This document shows, piece after piece, positions 6,265 through 6,728 of a stretch of DNA of 6,728 nt (its first letter is position 1; every line of letters begins with the position of its first letter). Made by a program: the position numbers and the translations under genes. The stretch covers positions 1 through 6,728 of the forward strand of contig JAESUL010000016.1 in the NCBI GenBank assembly GCA_016763115.1, read 5' to 3'. The stretch comes from Phycisphaerales bacterium (lineage in GTDB: Bacteria; Planctomycetota; Phycisphaerae; Phycisphaerales; UBA1924). The notes under the pieces are model-generated. The model was not told the DNA's origin, did not search any database, and was given only the letters and a program-made list of their open reading frames with translations.

Positions 6265-6728
6265 TTACCGTCTCAGCTGGGCGATGGACTGCAGCGTTTC
6301 GTCGGCTGCACGGATGGACTGCGAGTTCATCTCAAACGCTCGCTGGGTGCGGATGAGTTCGATGAGTTCGCGTGCGGGATCAACATTGGACCCTTCAAGG
6401 AACCCGCCGAGGATGGTGCCCCGGTTGTCCACGCCGGGGTTTCCTTCGATCGGTGGCCCAGATGCTGCGCTCTCGACCCAGAGGTTCTCGCCGACCTGTG
6501 ATAACCCGGTCGGGTTGACAAAGTTGGAGATCAGGATCTGCCCGACGAGTTGAGGCTCGGATTCGCCCGGAATCCGGGCAAAGATCCGTCCGCTCGTATC
6601 AACACCGATCTCCTCGGCATCGGTCGGAATCGAAATCACCGGATCGAGCCGGCGGCCGTTGGAGTTGCCCAAGACAAGCTCGGAATCGGCGTTGGTCGTG
6701 AAGTTGCCCGCACGGGTAAAGGCGACGC
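6265..6728 (-). CDS. flgG: Flagellar distal rod protein FlgG, C-terminal part, runs off the right edge
   Basis: FlgG builds the distal rod on which the P- and L-rings assemble. The 5' half lies beyond base 6728; 153 complete codons are visible before the TAA at 6265-6267. The first visible residues, AFTRAGNFTTNADSELVLGN, match the FlgG/FlgE-family core motif (Y/F)-T-R-x-G-x-F. They are followed by GRRLDPVISIP and the turn-rich middle region, then LISNFVNPTGLSQVGENLW, which corresponds to the family's F-x-N-P-x-G-L-x-x-x-G-x-N-L-(Y/F/W). The C-terminal D0/D1 helix is ELIELIRTQRAFEMNSQSI, then AADETLQ, typical of FlgG and FlgF. FlgG is preferred over FlgF because it directly precedes flgA-flgH-flgI and because of the AYEMNSK-like sequence. 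A TTG at 6670-6672 is simply an internal leucine codon, not a start. Confidence 0.94.
   Translation of the reverse strand, partial: VAFTRAGNFTTNADSELVLGNSNGRRLDPVISIPTDAEEIGVDTSGRIFARIPGESEPQLVGQILISNFVNPTGLSQVGENLWVESAASGPPIEGNPGVDNRGTILGGFLEGSNVDPARELIELIRTQRAFEMNSQSIRAADETLQSIAQLRR

Overview
The window is a single block of flagellar genes, all read from the minus strand with short or no gaps. In transcription order (right to left) they are the 3' part of flgG, then flgA, flgH, flgI, a flgJ-type rod-binding gene, a flgN-type chaperone gene, flgK, and the 5' part of flgL, which leaves the window at base 1. The order follows the part of the flagellum being built: distal rod, P- and L-rings, rod cap, then the hook-filament junction and its export chaperone. 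No RNA genes, mobile elements, CRISPR arrays or plus-strand genes could be supported.

The presence of flgA, flgH and flgI means a diderm bacterium with an outer membrane and a peptidoglycan layer. The order flgG-A-H-I-J-N-K-L, the rather high G+C content, the separate rod-binding FlgJ without a muramidase domain, and the divergent FlgN, FlgJ and FlgL sequences would fit a planctomycete, perhaps of the Phycisphaerae. A deltaproteobacterium-like order is also possible. This placement is an inference from gene order and general sequence character, not from a search.

Layout: 6728-6265 flgG C-terminal half; 6258-5242 flgA; 5239-4556 flgH; an 82-base gap with several small inverted repeats; 4473-3379 flgI; 3369-2794 flgJ-like; 2791-2270 flgN-like; 2244 to about 538/524 flgK; 501-1 flgL N-terminal part. 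Apart from the flgH-flgI gap, spacers are 2 to 36 bases, so this is very probably one transcript with translational coupling. No internal promoter or terminator was recognised.

The most notable observation is a frame break at the 3' end of flgK (about 602-609). The frame as written ends in a tail unlike the family. The -1 frame carries an excellent FlgK C-terminal helix and stops 22 bases before flgL. The missing base lies in the segment that in known systems both polymerises and binds FlgN, so it is either a sequence error or a lesion that should affect motility. Secondary points are a FlgH without any cysteine (no lipobox), overlapping hairpins around the flgI ribosome binding site, and the absence of flgM between flgJ and flgN. 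I found no convincing undescribed system; this is mainly a conventional flagellar operon.
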